A DNA stretch of 64,000 nucleotides. Source: Prochilodus magdalenae. Taxonomy: Eukaryota > Chordata > Actinopteri > Characiformes > Prochilodontidae. The stretch covers positions 60,001-124,000 of the forward strand of contig JAMWET010003540.1 in assembly GCA_024036415.1 (NCBI GenBank). The letters are read 5' to 3'. This document shows positions 47,477-62,278 of the stretch, one piece after another. Numbering within the stretch: position 1 is the first letter of the stretch; the number at the start of each line of letters is the position of its first letter. The notes beneath the pieces were generated by a model. The model saw only the letters and a program-made list of their open reading frames with translations, was not told where the DNA came from and made no database searches. Position numbers and translations under genes: made by a program.

Positions 47477-47878
47477 GGTAACACCTTCTATCAGTCAGGT
47501 ATCTATAATGCTTTATAAGGCCTTTGTAGCTGTACATAAATGGTCATCATCACACATAAACTGCTATAATGTCACGTAAGGATGATTAATGCTGATATAA
47601 GCAGAAACTGGAGTGCTGTCTTATTTATTTCCAGAGCTGTAAATAGTAAATAGTGCAAAGACACACAGACAAGGGGCGTAAACAGTAGGGAGCAGTATCT
47701 GTATGTCAGAACGTGGAGCACTAGTGTACCTGTACCAGTTAACATGTCTGATTATAAACGTTTATGCACAGATACAAAGGCTGATGTGTGGGATTATAAA
47801 GCACTCTAGGGACTTTATAGATCTTTATGAATGCGCTTATAATGCATTATAGATACCTGTTTCTTGGAAAGTGTTACC
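47477..47878. mobile_element. hAT-like MITE with TIRs and probable 8-bp target duplication
   Basis: Starts ggtaacacctt and ends aagtgttacc; sub-terminal 'ggtatctataatgc' is inverted at the other end. The flanks are ggagaacc (47469-47476) and agagaacc (47879-47886), one mismatch in eight, as expected for hAT-type insertion. It is 402 bp without coding capacity. Confidence 0.8.
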
Positions 47879-47999
47879 AGAGAACCAAACCCAACATGCA
47901 TGCACAGTTCCAGGATGCAAAATGAACGTAGGGATGCTGTCTGTGCATGCAACTCAAACACCATCAAAGTTTTCATAGAGCTGGATGATGAAAAAAATT

Positions 48000-48225
48000 C
48001 AGTGTCCTGTTTTTAGAACCATGCTCGCTGTTCGTTTCACCCCAGCCACCGCTCGCCAGTCTCTCTGTAGGTCACTCGAGGTCATCTTATATCTGTAGCT
48101 GTGTTGTCCTGTGTGTTTGCTGCTGGACCTTGTTCTTATGAACCAGACGCTCACTGTATCTGCCAGTAAAGCTAGAACCCAAACTTCGGTTCCTCACTGA
48201 GAAGAAGAAGAGACTGGAGTGGGCT
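48000..48225 (+). repeat. Interspersed repeat R3, copy 1
   Basis: 'tttttagaaccatgctcgct', 'ctctctgtaggtcactcgag' and 'gtgtgtttgctgctggacct' recur at 63095-63440, where an extra 70 bp is present. It ends with 'cttatttatttccagaattg', also near 47620. The class is unknown. Confidence 0.75.
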
Positions 48226-48241
48226 CTTATTTATTTCCAGA

Positions 48242-48245
<4 letters not shown>

Positions 48246-48313
<68 letters not shown>
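48246..48313. repeat. (TA)n microsatellite
   Basis: About 34 TA dinucleotides directly at the end of the R3 copy. Confidence 0.97.
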
Positions 48314-48314
<1 letters not shown>

Positions 48315-50075
48315 TCTTATTCACCAAGACACTTCTTTTTTCCATATCATCCAGCTCTACACATGGAATTTAGGAAATTAAGACCCCAGCATGACCCCGA
48401 GCAGTCTTAATCGGTAGAGGAAGCTGAAAGCGCACCTGAGAAAAAAGACTGGGATATTCCAGCAGCTATAGCGACTGTCCGCTGAAGAGAGGATGCAAGA
48501 GGCTCTAGGAAGCCCCTGATCTCTTTGAACACACCTACGATTGTATGATCAGACAGACAGCTTTTGAGTTGAGGTTTCAGAGAGAGACAGAGGCTATATC
48601 TGCAGGAAATTCTACAAATCAGCTAGAACCTAAAGTTCTACTACGAATAAAAGCTTAACCCGCGGTTCTCCTGGCTGCTAAAACGCATTTCCAGGCTGAT
48701 TTATTGGCCCGTGTCAGAAATAATACAATACAGTCTATATTCCGTAGTTAGTCTGTACAGGTCAGGTGACCATAATACGGAAGGCCGTTTCCAAAAGCGA
48801 GCCTTGCGGTTATTACTTCCCCCCCTGTTTGTGTGAGATTTGACAGAATATCCCAAAATAACAATGACTTTATCACATTTTGAAATACATTTAAAAGAAA
48901 CGGGGAATAAATAAAGGAAATAAGTACGGATGCAACCAAAACACACTTCCGTGTTCGGCCAAATAAGTGAAAAGACGTGATGTTTTTAACGGCGCTGTCA
49001 CTTAGTCTAGTCCCCGGATGTAGACAGGAACCAGAGTGGAACTGTTACTTCTTAGCTCCAGGGCTAGAACCAACAGCTCCAGGTCAACACCCACTTGAAC
49101 GTCTTATTAAACCACCGTGAGTCAAACCGGAGCACACTGACGCTTCCCAGTTTCAAGCATTCGAGCCAAACGGAGCTCCAGACAGAGTAAAGACCTGGAC
49201 AGAGCCGCTACAGCGAGGCAGACAGACAGCCGCTTCTCAGCGCTCATGTGCACCATGCTTTATCTAACTCACGCTTAGCCCATGTGCCGCACCCTCCTTA
49301 AAGAACCAAACCCTGATTTTACAACGCAAAAAAAATCACAGCCAGCGTGGAGTGAGGCGCTCTCTGTGAGCGCAGCCTGACGGCTGGGAGTTTTTTTTTT
49401 GTTTGTATTTTGTTTTATTTGTCGTATTATGATTCGTTGATGTGTCTGCTGGGATGCCCAGATGTTCAAAGTTTAGTTCTGAGCCCAATGTAGGCGACTC
49501 TGCCATATCTCCCAATGCTGCAAATATGTGGCCCTCAATATGTGGGCTCACAGCAGATTGCCAATGCCGACGGTGGGCCAGCAGTGCCATATCCGCTTGC
49601 TGTCTGGGATTTAGCCTATTTAACTTATGCAGTGGTGAAAAAGTGCCAAATCAAAGAAACAAATGTTTCATCTTGTTCGGTTTTGGCTTCGGACCGATAT
49701 GCTCATTTGACAGAATTAGACGATCCTAATGCGGAGTTTTGAAAAATGAAAGATGCTAAGCTACTGTAATTCCAGGTACAATGGGAGCTCCTTTCTTCCT
49801 CCTTCCTGTAGAGCTCTATAAGAGTCCTCACAGCTCAGACGCTAACAAGAACTCAACACGCCCGTCTGGTCTGTCTATCAACATATTTCTCTCTTCATTA
49901 AATAGCAAAGCCCACAACCAAAGGTCTTCAAACCAGTCCTCACGCAGACCATGACAGTCCACACCTTTGCTTCACCCTTGTGAGTCATAGCTAAAATCTG
50001 GACTGCCTAATGGGGCGGGGCTGAGGACCGGTTTGAAGACCTCTGCTTTGGACTGTTTACACCCGATTAGATTTA

Positions 50076-52908
<2,833 letters not shown>

Positions 52909-53159
52909 CTATCTGCAGAGCACTTACAGCAGCGCTGAGAGCACAGTGTATCCGACGCTAGGCCGGGTGCCATGAGAGCTCAGCTTTCCCACGGAGGCCA
53001 CAGCACGGACAGGATGTTTGTTAAATCCCTAGTTTGGGTTTTTTCAGCTTTCTAAGAACATCCTCCTGTTCCAGTAATAAAAACTCTCCACTGAAGCAGC
53101 AAGTGAGAACACACTAGAACCCGGAGATACGAGACACATCATCACAAAGAACACCTGCC

Positions 53160-53812
53160 CCCAGAAGGAGGTGTGGGATTGGGAATGCTGTTGGGAAGGA
53201 AGATAAAGGTGACCAGGATCAATAACGGATGATAAATTTAGACTGATATGATCAATATTTATTGAGCTACACATACAGAAGTCTGTCTCTCAGTATGGCG
53301 TCGGGCCGCCGTGTTCGCTAACCCAACACACCAGACGTCTCGGTATGGAGCTGTAGAGGTTCCTAATGGTGTCCTGTGATAATCCATCCCATGCAGCTTG
53401 AACATCCTCACACAGTTCCTGCAGATGGTGCGGTAAGGGTGGAGGTGGAGAGACACCAGATCTTCTGGACGTGTGACAACACACCGTTCATCTTGGTGCT
53501 GACCACGGTGCCTCCACACACGGATTCGTTGGGCGTCTCCACCAAGACTAAAGCGGGACTTGTCACTGAAGATGACCCGCTGCCATTCTGAGTCACTCCA
53601 TGACAGTCTGGTACGACACCACTGCAGTCTTTGGTGACGGTGACGTGGTGTTAAGGACAGTCGTGGTAACGGTCTGTGTGCATGTAGTCCTGCGTGGTGC
53701 AGCCGTCTGCCGATGGTGCTGCACTAACAGGAGGACTCATGGAGGACACCACTGCTCGCTGGAGGGCTGTAATGGTGGCTGTTGGGTCGGTCAGGTACAG
53801 AGATACGACCAG
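53160..53812 (-). mobile_element. Internally deleted Tc1-like element, copy G (fullest copy)
   Basis: About 653 bp, the minus-strand equivalent of copy C, with the same deletion of the catalytic core and the same C-terminal tail (RDVWCVGLANTAARRHTE region). The outermost sequence 'cagaaggaggtgtgggattg' is also present, inverted, at the end of copy A. Confidence 0.82.
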
Positions 53813-54717
53813 TCCTGAGCACGTCTCATGTGAATCACTGTTAGCCCTTTTCCATCAACATGAAGTGAATTCTGTTCCTATAGAGATACAGTTGTGGATG
53901 AGGTTCTCCAGGTCTGGAGGTTTACACTCTACAGAACCAATAGGGTATACTGTATACTGACTGCTTACCAGAGCATAAGGTCACATTACACACACCCCTA
54001 TACCTCATAACTCATCACCTGTGCGTTATCTAGATATGCTAATGAGGTATTTCTGCCCACCTGAGTCTAATTAGCATTAATCTGTCTTCTCTGCTCCACA
54101 TCATCAAACAACAGAGCACCGAAACACTAAAAAGGCACCAGGTTAACCAGGTAAAGGCTGACCATCCGCCCCGACTCTGCAGACCACTCCGATCTTATCA
54201 TCATGGAAACTGAGGTCAGAGGATCCCTCGTCACCACCAGCCTGCTGCACAAACAGAACAGAGAGGCAGCACAACAGGGCTCGGGGCTCGGACCGCACTC
54301 AGATACAATGGAAAGAGCAAACACAGGCTGAACACTTCATCACAACAGCATCACATGTTCACCACCCCCTCGCTGAACGAGCCGAACCAGGAGGGGGGCG
54401 CTAACACGGACCACTCTACTGAACTCAGTTAGATATCTGGTGCTGATTAAATGTCAGAGAGTAGAGAGTTGAACTGCACACCGCACACAACGCATCGCGC
54501 CGCGTCATACGGCAGAGAACTGCTACAGAGCACTGGTGTTAAGAACATTGGCAGGGAGCGCCGATAACCAGTTCAGTCTTACACTCTACTCGTGTATATC
54601 CAATGAAATAAAACTTCAAGTATCATATTTCACAAGTGTGTGACAGAGCCTGTCTGGAATGTGGTGGCCTTAACATTAGCTTGATGACACTGCTAGCTAG
54701 CTTGCTAGCTAAGGTGC

Positions 54718-57196
54718 TGTGTAGGGAGCACGTAGGTGTAGTGCACTACTATGTAGAGCCGGGTAGGTGTAGTGCACTACTATGTAGGGGGTAGGTAGGT
54801 GTAGTGCACTACTATGTAGGGGGTAGGTAGGTGTAGTGCACTACTATGTAGGTGGTAGGTAGGTATAGTGCACTACTATGTAGGTGGTAGGTAGGTGTAG
54901 TGCACTACTATGTAGAGCCGGGTAGGTGTAGTGCACTACTATGTAGGGGGTAGGTAGGTATAGTGCACTACTATGTAGGGGGTAGGTAGGTGTAGTGCAT
55001 TACTATGTAGGGGGTAGGTAGGTATAGTGCACTACTATGTAGGGGGTAGGTAGGTGTAGTGCACTACTATGAAGGAAGCAGGTAGGTGTAGTGCGCTACT
55101 ACGTAGTGGCAGGTAGGCGTAGTGCTGTACTGTTTAGGGAGCAGGTAGGTGTAGTGCACTACTATGTAGGGAGTAGGTAGGTGTAGTGCACTACTATGTA
55201 GGGAGTAGGTAGGTGTAGTGCACTACTATGTAGGGGGTAGGTAGGTATAGTGCACTACTATGTAGGGGGTAGGTAGGTATAGTGCACTACTATGTAGGGA
55301 GCACGTAGGTGTAGTGCACTACTATGTAGGGGGTAGGTAGGTATAGTGCACTACTATGTAGGTGGTAGGTAGGTGTAGTGCACTACTATGTAGAGCCGGG
55401 TAGGTGTAGTGCACTACTATGTAGGGGGTAGGTAGGTATAGTGCACTACTATGTAGGGGGTAGGTAGGTGTAGTGCATTACTATGTAGGGGGTAGGTAGG
55501 TATAGTGCACTACTATGTAGGGGGTAGGTAGGTATAGTGCACTACTATGTAGGGGGTAGGTAGGTATAGTGCACTACTATGTAGGGGGTAGGTAGGTATA
55601 GTGCACTACTATGTAGGGGGTAGGTAGGTGTAGTGCACTACTATGTAGGGGTAGGTAGGTGTAGTGTACTACTATGTAGGGGTAGGTAGGTGTAGTCTAC
55701 TACTATGTAGGGGGTAGGTAGGTGTAGTGCACTACTATGTAGGGGGTAGGTAGGTATAGTGCACTACTATGTAGGGGGTAGGTAGGTATAGTAGGTAGGA
55801 AGGTGTAGTGCACTATGATGTAGGGGGTAGGTAGGTGTAGTGCACTACTATGTAGGGGGTAGGTAGGTGTAGTGCACTACTATGTAGGGGGTAGGTAGGT
55901 ATAGTGAACTACTATGTAGGGGGTAGGTAGGTGTAGTTGGTAGGTAGGTGTAGTGCACTATTATGTAGGGGGTAGGTAGGTATAGTGCACTACTATGTAG
56001 GGGGTAGGTAGGTGTAGTGCATTACTATGTAGGGGGTAGGTAGGTATAGTGCACTACTATGTAGGGGGTAGGTAGGTGTAGTGCACTACTATGAAGGAAG
56101 CAGGTAGGTGTAGTGCGCTACTACGTAGTGGCAGGTAGGCGTAGTGCTGTACTGTTTAGGGAGCAGGTAGGTGTAGTGCACTACTATGTAGGGGGTAGGT
56201 AGGTGTAGTGCACTACTACGCAGGGGATAGGTAGGTGTAGTGCACTACTATGTAGGGGGTAGGTAGGTATAGTGCACTACTATGTAGGGGGTAGGTAGGT
56301 ATAGTGCACTACTATGTAGGGAGCACGTAGGTGTAGTGCACTACTATGTAGGGGGTAGGTAGGTATAGTGCACTACTATGTAGGTGGTAGGTAGGTGTAG
56401 TGCACTACTATGTAGAGCCGGGTAGGTGTAGTGCACTACTATGTAGGGGGTAGGTAGGTATAGTGCACTACTATGTAGGGGGTAGGTAGGTGTAGTGCAT
56501 TACTATGTAGGGGGTAGGTAGGTATAGTGCACTACTATGTAGGGGGTAGGTAGGTGTAGTGCACTACTATGTAGGGGTAGGTAGGTGTAGTGTACTACTA
56601 TGTAGGGGTAGGTAGGTGTAGTCTACTACTATGTAGGGGGTAGGTAGGTGTAGTGCACTACTATGTAGGGGGTAGGTAGGTATAGTGCACTACTATGTAG
56701 GGGGTAGGTAGGTGTAGTAGGTAGGAAGGTGTAGTGCACTATGATGTAGGGGGTAGGTAGGTGTAGTGCACTACTATGTAGGGGGTAGGTAGGTGTAGTG
56801 CACTACTATGTAGGGGGTAGGTAGGTATAGTGAACTACTATGTAGGGGGTAGGTAGGTGTAGTGCACTATTATGTAGGGGGTAGGTAGGTATAGTGCACT
56901 ACTATGTGGGGGGTAGGTAAGTGTAGTGCACTACTATGTAGGGGGTAGGTACGTGTAGTGCACTACTATGTAGGGGGTAGGTAGGTATAGTGCACTACTA
57001 TGTAGGGGGTAGGTAAGTGTAGTGCACTACTATGTAGGGGGTAGGTAGGTGTAGTGGGTAGGTAGGTGTAGTGCACTACTATGTAGGGGATAGGTAGGTG
57101 TAGTGTACTACTGTGTAGGAAGCAGGAAGGTGTAGTGCACTATGCAGGGAGTAGGGAGGTGTAATGCACTATGCAGGGAGTAGGGAGGTGTAACAG
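54718..57196. repeat. 32-bp minisatellite array, about 77 copies, with higher-order structure
   Basis: Unit 'gtaggtgtagtgcactacta' + 'tgtagggggtag', containing the palindrome-like tagtgcacta. Rare variants (gagccggg, gggagcacg, gaaggaagc, gtctactac) recur in the same order about 1,022 bp apart, showing a duplicated block. The last copies (57100-57196) are shorter and diverged. Confidence 0.96.
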
Positions 57197-57904
57197 GGGT
57201 CCCGCTCCTAAGGGGTTTAATAGAGCCTGAGAACCAGCACAAGCACTGACACTGAGGTACAACAGAGAGCTCTTAATGAAGCAGTAAACTGATGCCAGGT
57301 GTGATTAATGATGGTCAGGTAGGCATCATATAGCCGCGGTGTGGTGGCGATGCAGCCACTGTCACAGCTCTAGCGGCAGGCATCGGATCAGAAATCCATA
57401 CGGTATAATAATCAGTATCTCTTCTTCTGTTTTTAATTCAGCCCCTGTTTATAAGACCATCTATAAATCACAGCTTCCTGATTTTGTGCTGCCAGCGTTT
57501 CTGGAACTAGGTATGTCTGACTCTTCCCAAAACCGGAATGCCCAAACTTACTGCGCACACAGTTATCGATCTGTGGGCTTCCCGTCAAAGGAGCTTCGTA
57601 CTCTAAGCCTCAAGGGGACATGCCAATGAAAGCAATCAGCCATCTACTATTCACAAAAGGCATCAGGAACAATCTAAAGGGCATGCGATCGGAGCCGAAT
57701 CCCGAATCCTGGCCAGGATAATCTGATCAGGCCTTATTCTCCTCCATGTCTTCAGCCTGTAAATGGTGGCTTCTTGGAGATGAGCCCGTTGGACCAAGCT
57801 GTGTATCTACATTAGCTGTATTCAAAACGGTATACTACATACTACTCACATACTAAATCTGCATAAAGGAGTATGTAGTATGTAACCAAACTGTACTACA
57901 AACT

Positions 57905-58060
57905 GATCTGTAGTGCACTGGAGATACCCGGATGGTGTTCTACTCCAGTCAGAGGTTCTAATGTACAGGTGGAGCTATCTTCATGGTGTACTGGAGATAC
58001 CCGGATGGTGGTCTACTCCAGTCAGATGTTCTAGTGTACAGGTGGAGCTATCTGCAGCCT
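57905..58060. repeat. Two-copy tandem repeat, about 88 bp
   Basis: 'ctggagatacccggatggtg' to 'caggtggagctatct' twice in a row, with a partial match at 11074-11135. Confidence 0.85.
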
Positions 58061-58805
58061 GCTTCAGCCAGAGAAAGAGCGGCGGGTAACACTGAGGAGC
58101 TAACCCAGCCCACTCCGAGTATAAATGTGGATGTAGTGATTGTAGTGGGTGTGTGTTCATCAGAATGAGCCTCAGAAAGTTAAATATACAGGTCTGAAGA
58201 TTAATAAAAGATGAACTCGCTTTAGAGGATCAGTTTTAGAGTGAAGTAGCCGAGGGGAGCTAACCGCTAGGCTAACCGTATCTCAGGTGAACTGAGCAGC
58301 GTTAGCAGCAGCTAGCTCTAAACAGTGATACAGTAATAACAGCTCTGAGGTAAATGTGAGGTAACTGGTCATGTGACTGTATTAGTATACTACACTGTAG
58401 GCCAGAACCTGTTACTGTACTGTATACCACACACAGGGGACGTATACAGTGTGCAGTACATACTACTGTAGTGTACAGTGTGCGGTATGGTAGTGTACCA
58501 TTTCAAATACAGCCAATGGCTTATGTGCCTGAAGCTGTATCAGCTTTACCGGGTGTTTCAGCGATACCGGGCACAGCTGGGTGACGGAGTGATGGGCAAG
58601 CAGGTCACTGAACCTGTTCTGGTATACACCTCCAGTGTGAGGAGGAGAAGGAGGAGGACGAGGTGGTGTAAAACAGCAAGGGCTACATTAGGATTAGCAT
58701 CCTGCTTCCTTCCTGGCCTCATCACGTGGTGCCGGCAGATTACCGAGCTCCGGATTAGATTATATAGAGCATGTTCATTCATTCAGTGTAACTGAATGTA
58801 ACTGT

Positions 58806-59060
58806 GTCAGGGCGCTGTGAGGTCAAATAGTCCCCCAAAGGAACTTAGTATTTCCAGGTTTTCCAGATTTTCATCATCAACATTCCATACACACTCAGAA
58901 GACACGTGTAGGCTCACTGGTGGTGTAGATAGTAAATAAAGTGTCTATATGTGTGTTCTAGACATGGAGAACCCTGTTTCCATCACCACCACTTTAAAGA
59001 ACACCTGAACCACCTCACACCAAACCCGCTCTCACTCACTCTGGTAAACAGAGTGCTGAT
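58806..59060 (-). repeat. Interspersed repeat R1, copy 4
   Basis: The reverse complement of the first 260 bp of R1 ('gtgaggtcaaatagtccccc'). A plus-strand piece of the last part of R1 is at 59270-59365, so the copy is rearranged. Confidence 0.75.
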
Positions 59061-59269
59061 CATTTCCTAACTTTGGTGTGTAAACCATGTGGTTTCATTA
59101 GATGGTATGATTAATATGACGTCTATTCTCATATAGCTTTACGGGTTTGCAGCGGGGTATTAAGGTGGTGACACCTCGACCCTTCAGGTGTCCCACTAGA
59201 ATAAATGGATTCAAATGTACTCATTAAAACACGATTTAAACCAAATTTCAATCACATAGCCACCACAAA

Positions 59270-59365
59270 AACAGCATCTCAGACACCACCCACCGTATTC
59301 ATAACCATACAATGTGAGAGAGCGTTTAGAGCTGGACGTCTGGTTCCATTCACCACCACTGTGAG
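59270..59365 (+). repeat. R1 fragment
   Basis: 'cagcatctcagacaccac' to 'ttcaccaccactgtgag' matches the last quarter of R1, diverged, in orientation opposite to the neighbouring 58806-59060 piece. Confidence 0.6.
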
Positions 59366-60110
59366 CAAGTAGGACTTGACAGGTTAGTCCATAACCATCC
59401 ATTTACTCATGTTGAAACTTTGTACAACCAGTGGAGCGCCCCTTCAAACTGGAGCCCATCTTTAAATGGGCGTCCAAACCGGCACTGTGGCTGACCAGCC
59501 CAGCACAGATCAAACTTAGGTCCAACTGTTTCCTGGGAATCTCTCTGCATTCCCAAAATTAATGTCATCTCCATCTCAAGAAATTAGTTCAGCCACAATC
59601 AAGCGCCTGTAAAGCGGATACGAGCCAGCTAGCTAGCGTTAGCAACTTCCGCTAGCACAAAGCCTCCAGTTTAGCTAACCAAACTGTGATTTTATCAACA
59701 TGGCAAAACTTGGCAGTGTGGTGGCCAGTTTACAGCCCTCCAGCACAGCAGGGCGCCGTAAAGTTAGTACAAGACACGAAAGACAAAAAATAGTCTGCCA
59801 GCTGAGCTAGCCACGCTAGCTACCTAGCGAGCTAACAGCGGTAGTAGCAGAGTTAGGGAAGTATCAACATGCTAGCTAGCGCGCTAACACTAGTCCTGTA
59901 GCTAGTTCGCTAATACTACTACTACTACTACCACTTCAGCTTACATTCTGCTGATATGTGTACTCTTTAGACCACCAGGACCCCCGAACAAACCGCTCAG
60001 ACTACAATCCTGGGATTCTGGAATGCCTTGTTTCAGACTGACAGGACAGACACGGCTGGACAGCTGATATAAACCCGAACTCAGCTTATTAATAATAAAC
60101 AGAGACTGAC

Positions 60111-60213
60111 CGTGGGAAAAATTGCCCATCTCGTTTTTGCAGTAGCCGCAGCGGTGGCCGCCATCTCCCCCGAAATACTCCACTATAGTGTAGGTGCTTC
60201 CACCGGTAGCCAT
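60111..60213 (-). CDS. ATE1: ATE1 alternative first exon, proximal (coding part)
   Basis: This exon encodes 34 residues plus the first base of Gly35, starting MATGGSTYTIVEYFGGDGG, with CGYCKNE at residues 22-28. The donor is CACG|gtcagtc, the same phase as the distal first exon, so both join exon 2 identically. The sequence resembles the 'VDYF...YRCGYCKNE' N-terminus of the longer mammalian ATE1 isoform. There is no acceptor-like AG with a pyrimidine tract just before the ATG, which fits a true first exon. The exon lies about 2 kb downstream of the distal one, with degenerate repeats and a (TA)n tract between. Each first exon carries its own CGYC, so either isoform keeps the cysteine motif. 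The family assignment is certain; promoter use is inferred. Confidence 0.93.
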
Positions 60214-60480
60214 GTCCTGTAAAGCGCTGGGACGGAGCAGAGGTGCTGTGCGGTCTGTGACAAACACGAGCTGAAACAGATCCACCCGGCAGAGACGAGG
60301 AGCTTCCAGGGAGGCTGACCAGCTACAGGCGCTCGACCTCGAACACTTGACTGACAGGCTGACCTCTTCCTGCAGGCATGCACACAGCCTCCAGCATCTT
60401 CTGCTGGAGAAGCTCTCATACAGAGCTGGCAGTGTTTAGTGGGCCGTACTGATGAGGAAATCCTCAAGGAGTTCAAGCTG
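60214..60480 (-). promoter_or_regulatory. ATE1: Putative ATE1 proximal promoter / 5' UTR
   Basis: This is the sequence upstream of the proximal first exon: moderately GC-rich, several CpGs, no TATA box seen. Mammalian ATE1 also uses two alternative first exons, which supports a second promoter here. No motif strong enough to name was found. An 80-codon plus-strand ORF (60439-60681) crosses it but has no recognisable similarity. Confidence 0.4.
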
Positions 60481-61071
60481 TGTCTGGAGGCTCCTCCATC
60501 GTTAGGTCAGCAGGGACATCCGGATCTGGTGCTGATGGTTCTAGCCTCTGGATACAGGCACTACTGTGTATTGAGCTGCTTTGGCCTGGAATATGAAATA
60601 CTGTCCAGAGTGAGGAACTCATCAGTGAACGTGCTTGGGGGTCCAGTCCCATCCTGGGGTCTTACAGCAGCCCATATATAAGTCATATCAGAGAGAGTCT
60701 CCCATTTTTATTAGACTTATTAGCCTTAATTATGATTTAATTTATTATAATTAAAACTCTGAATTTTGTTTTTGTGATGTCATAAAAACCCACACTCACA
60801 TACACACACTACAGCACTTTAGCCCCGCCCACTAACAATAGTTCTATAGAGGAACTAACACTGAAGTTATGCAGAGCGTTTCAGGACAGATGCGTTCTAA
60901 AGGATTTACAATACAAGGCCACCAATCAGAACAGAGCTTGTTTACATATATCACTCTTAAAGGGAAAGCAACAAAAAAAATACATATGGGCCCTTTAAGA
61001 AGAAAGGACATCCACTGGACATCATGCACTCAGGAACATCTCATCCAGTCTCAGTAATGCTGAGGTCGGAC

Positions 61072-61075
<4 letters not shown>

Positions 61076-61140
<65 letters not shown>
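61076..61140. repeat. (TA)n microsatellite
   Basis: About 32 uninterrupted TA dinucleotides between the two first exons. Confidence 0.97.
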
Positions 61141-61143
<3 letters not shown>

Positions 61144-61589
61144 GGAGGAACAATGTTACAGCATAGGGTCTTCAGCTGGTCCTGTAAACTCTATCATGCT
61201 CATACCCATTCTACAGCCGCACCTGTCCTAATGACTCAGACAGCTACCTGTGGTTTATCAGCTGGCAAATGATAAAATGATAAATGCTCCAGGGTAAATG
61301 ACTAAAGATAGACCATTAGATCACATTACATCCACACCATGCTCGGGGTTCCAGGTTTTGTAATCCTTAGTAAACAGTGGCTGTTGTTTCAAGCCAATGA
61401 GAACAGAGCTCATTTAAATATATCTGTTTTAAAGGCCCAGTAACAAAACAGTCTGTTGGTCACAGAGGATATGGGGTCTTTGAAATTTCGATTTAGTCAC
61501 TGTTAATGAAAAAAAAAGGTCACGTACAGTAGGAGATGTGTTGTAGAAATAAATTATTATTATTACGGTTTTTGTCAGATGAATCGACA

Positions 61590-62120
61590 AAGTATAGAAA
61601 TATACATATTGGCCCTTTAATTTTTGATTTAGCCACTCTTAAAAAGGTAAGATTAAGTAAAAGGTAAGTTCCCTTGTACAAATTAAATACAACTACATTA
61701 ATAAGGGATAACCATTTTTGGTATATAAAGTCACATAAATGTAATAAGGGAACTTCAGGGGAATAGACAAAGTATGGAAAAATACATATGGGCCCTTTAA
61801 GTTTCGACTCTTAAAAAGGTAAGGTTAGGCACAGTGGGCAAGTGTCATGTAAAACTGAATTACACCTATGTTTGGTTTATAAAGGCACACAAATGTAATA
61901 CGTGAGCTTAGTGGGAATAAATAACCTATAGTAAAATATATATTTTAATTTGAGTTTTGATTTAGTCACAGCAAAAAAGCAAGCTAATGGAAAGTAGGAT
62001 AGTTGTTGAACAAATGAATCATGGATGTTTGTGTGCATAATCCCCTACAATAACATGTAAAATCAGGACCTCAGGGGAACAGAGCATGTATACAGTTATA
62101 CATATGGGCCCTTTAAGTTT
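61590..62120. repeat. Degenerate repeat of about 170 bp with conserved GGGCCC motif
   Basis: The 17-mer acatatgggccctttaa is at 61784-61800 and 62100-62116, with one mismatch at 61604-61620, and an outlying copy is at 60982-60998. The sequence between is much more diverged ('gacaaagtatgg', 'ttaaaaaggtaag' repeated). The motif is better kept than the rest. Confidence 0.65.
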
Positions 62121-62190
62121 GTGGACACCAGAACCGGTGCTGCAGTGGAGCCTCTGAGAATCTGCTCCATCTCTTCATTCGTTCACTTAC

Positions 62191-62278
62191 CGTAGGAAAC
62201 TTTGCCCCAGCTGCCCCCACAGTATCCGCAGTGGTATCCATCCTTCAGCCCTTTTATCTCCACGATGGAGAACTTCAT
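62191..62278 (-). CDS. ATE1: ATE1 alternative first exon, distal (coding part)
   Basis: This exon encodes the first 29 residues plus the first base of Gly30, beginning MKFSIVEIKGLKDGY. The donor is TACG|gtaagtg, and the split Gly is completed by GT at the start of exon 2. Residues 17-20 are CGYC, the first half of the conserved cysteine set of the ATE1 N-terminal domain (the other half is CC in exon 3); these cysteines are known to matter for activity and have been linked to Fe-S binding in the family. The 'VE.KGLK.GY.CGYC' pattern matches one of the two alternative N-termini of mammalian ATE1. The start is the only ATG in frame before the CGYC block and lies in a GC-richer region. The 5' UTR extent is unknown. 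Use of this exon is mutually exclusive with 60111-60213. Confidence 0.93.

Larger units (their letters stand above)
60214..62190 (-). other. Region between the two alternative first exons
   Basis: About 2 kb that is intron for distal-start transcripts and upstream DNA for proximal-start ones. It contains the proximal promoter region, repeat blocks (60760-61000, 61340-61480), a (TA)n tract (61076-61140) and a degenerate repeat of about 170 bp marked by 'acatatgggccctttaa' (61590-62116). No further exon recognised. Confidence 0.8.

Noticed and set aside
57339..57629. 96-codon plus-strand frame in intron 1
   Set aside because: No recognised protein, antisense to ATE1, no repeat or splice evidence either way.
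60439..60681. 80-codon plus-strand frame near the proximal promoter, a possible divergent gene
   Set aside because: No recognisable similarity, no Kozak or splice support; likely chance.
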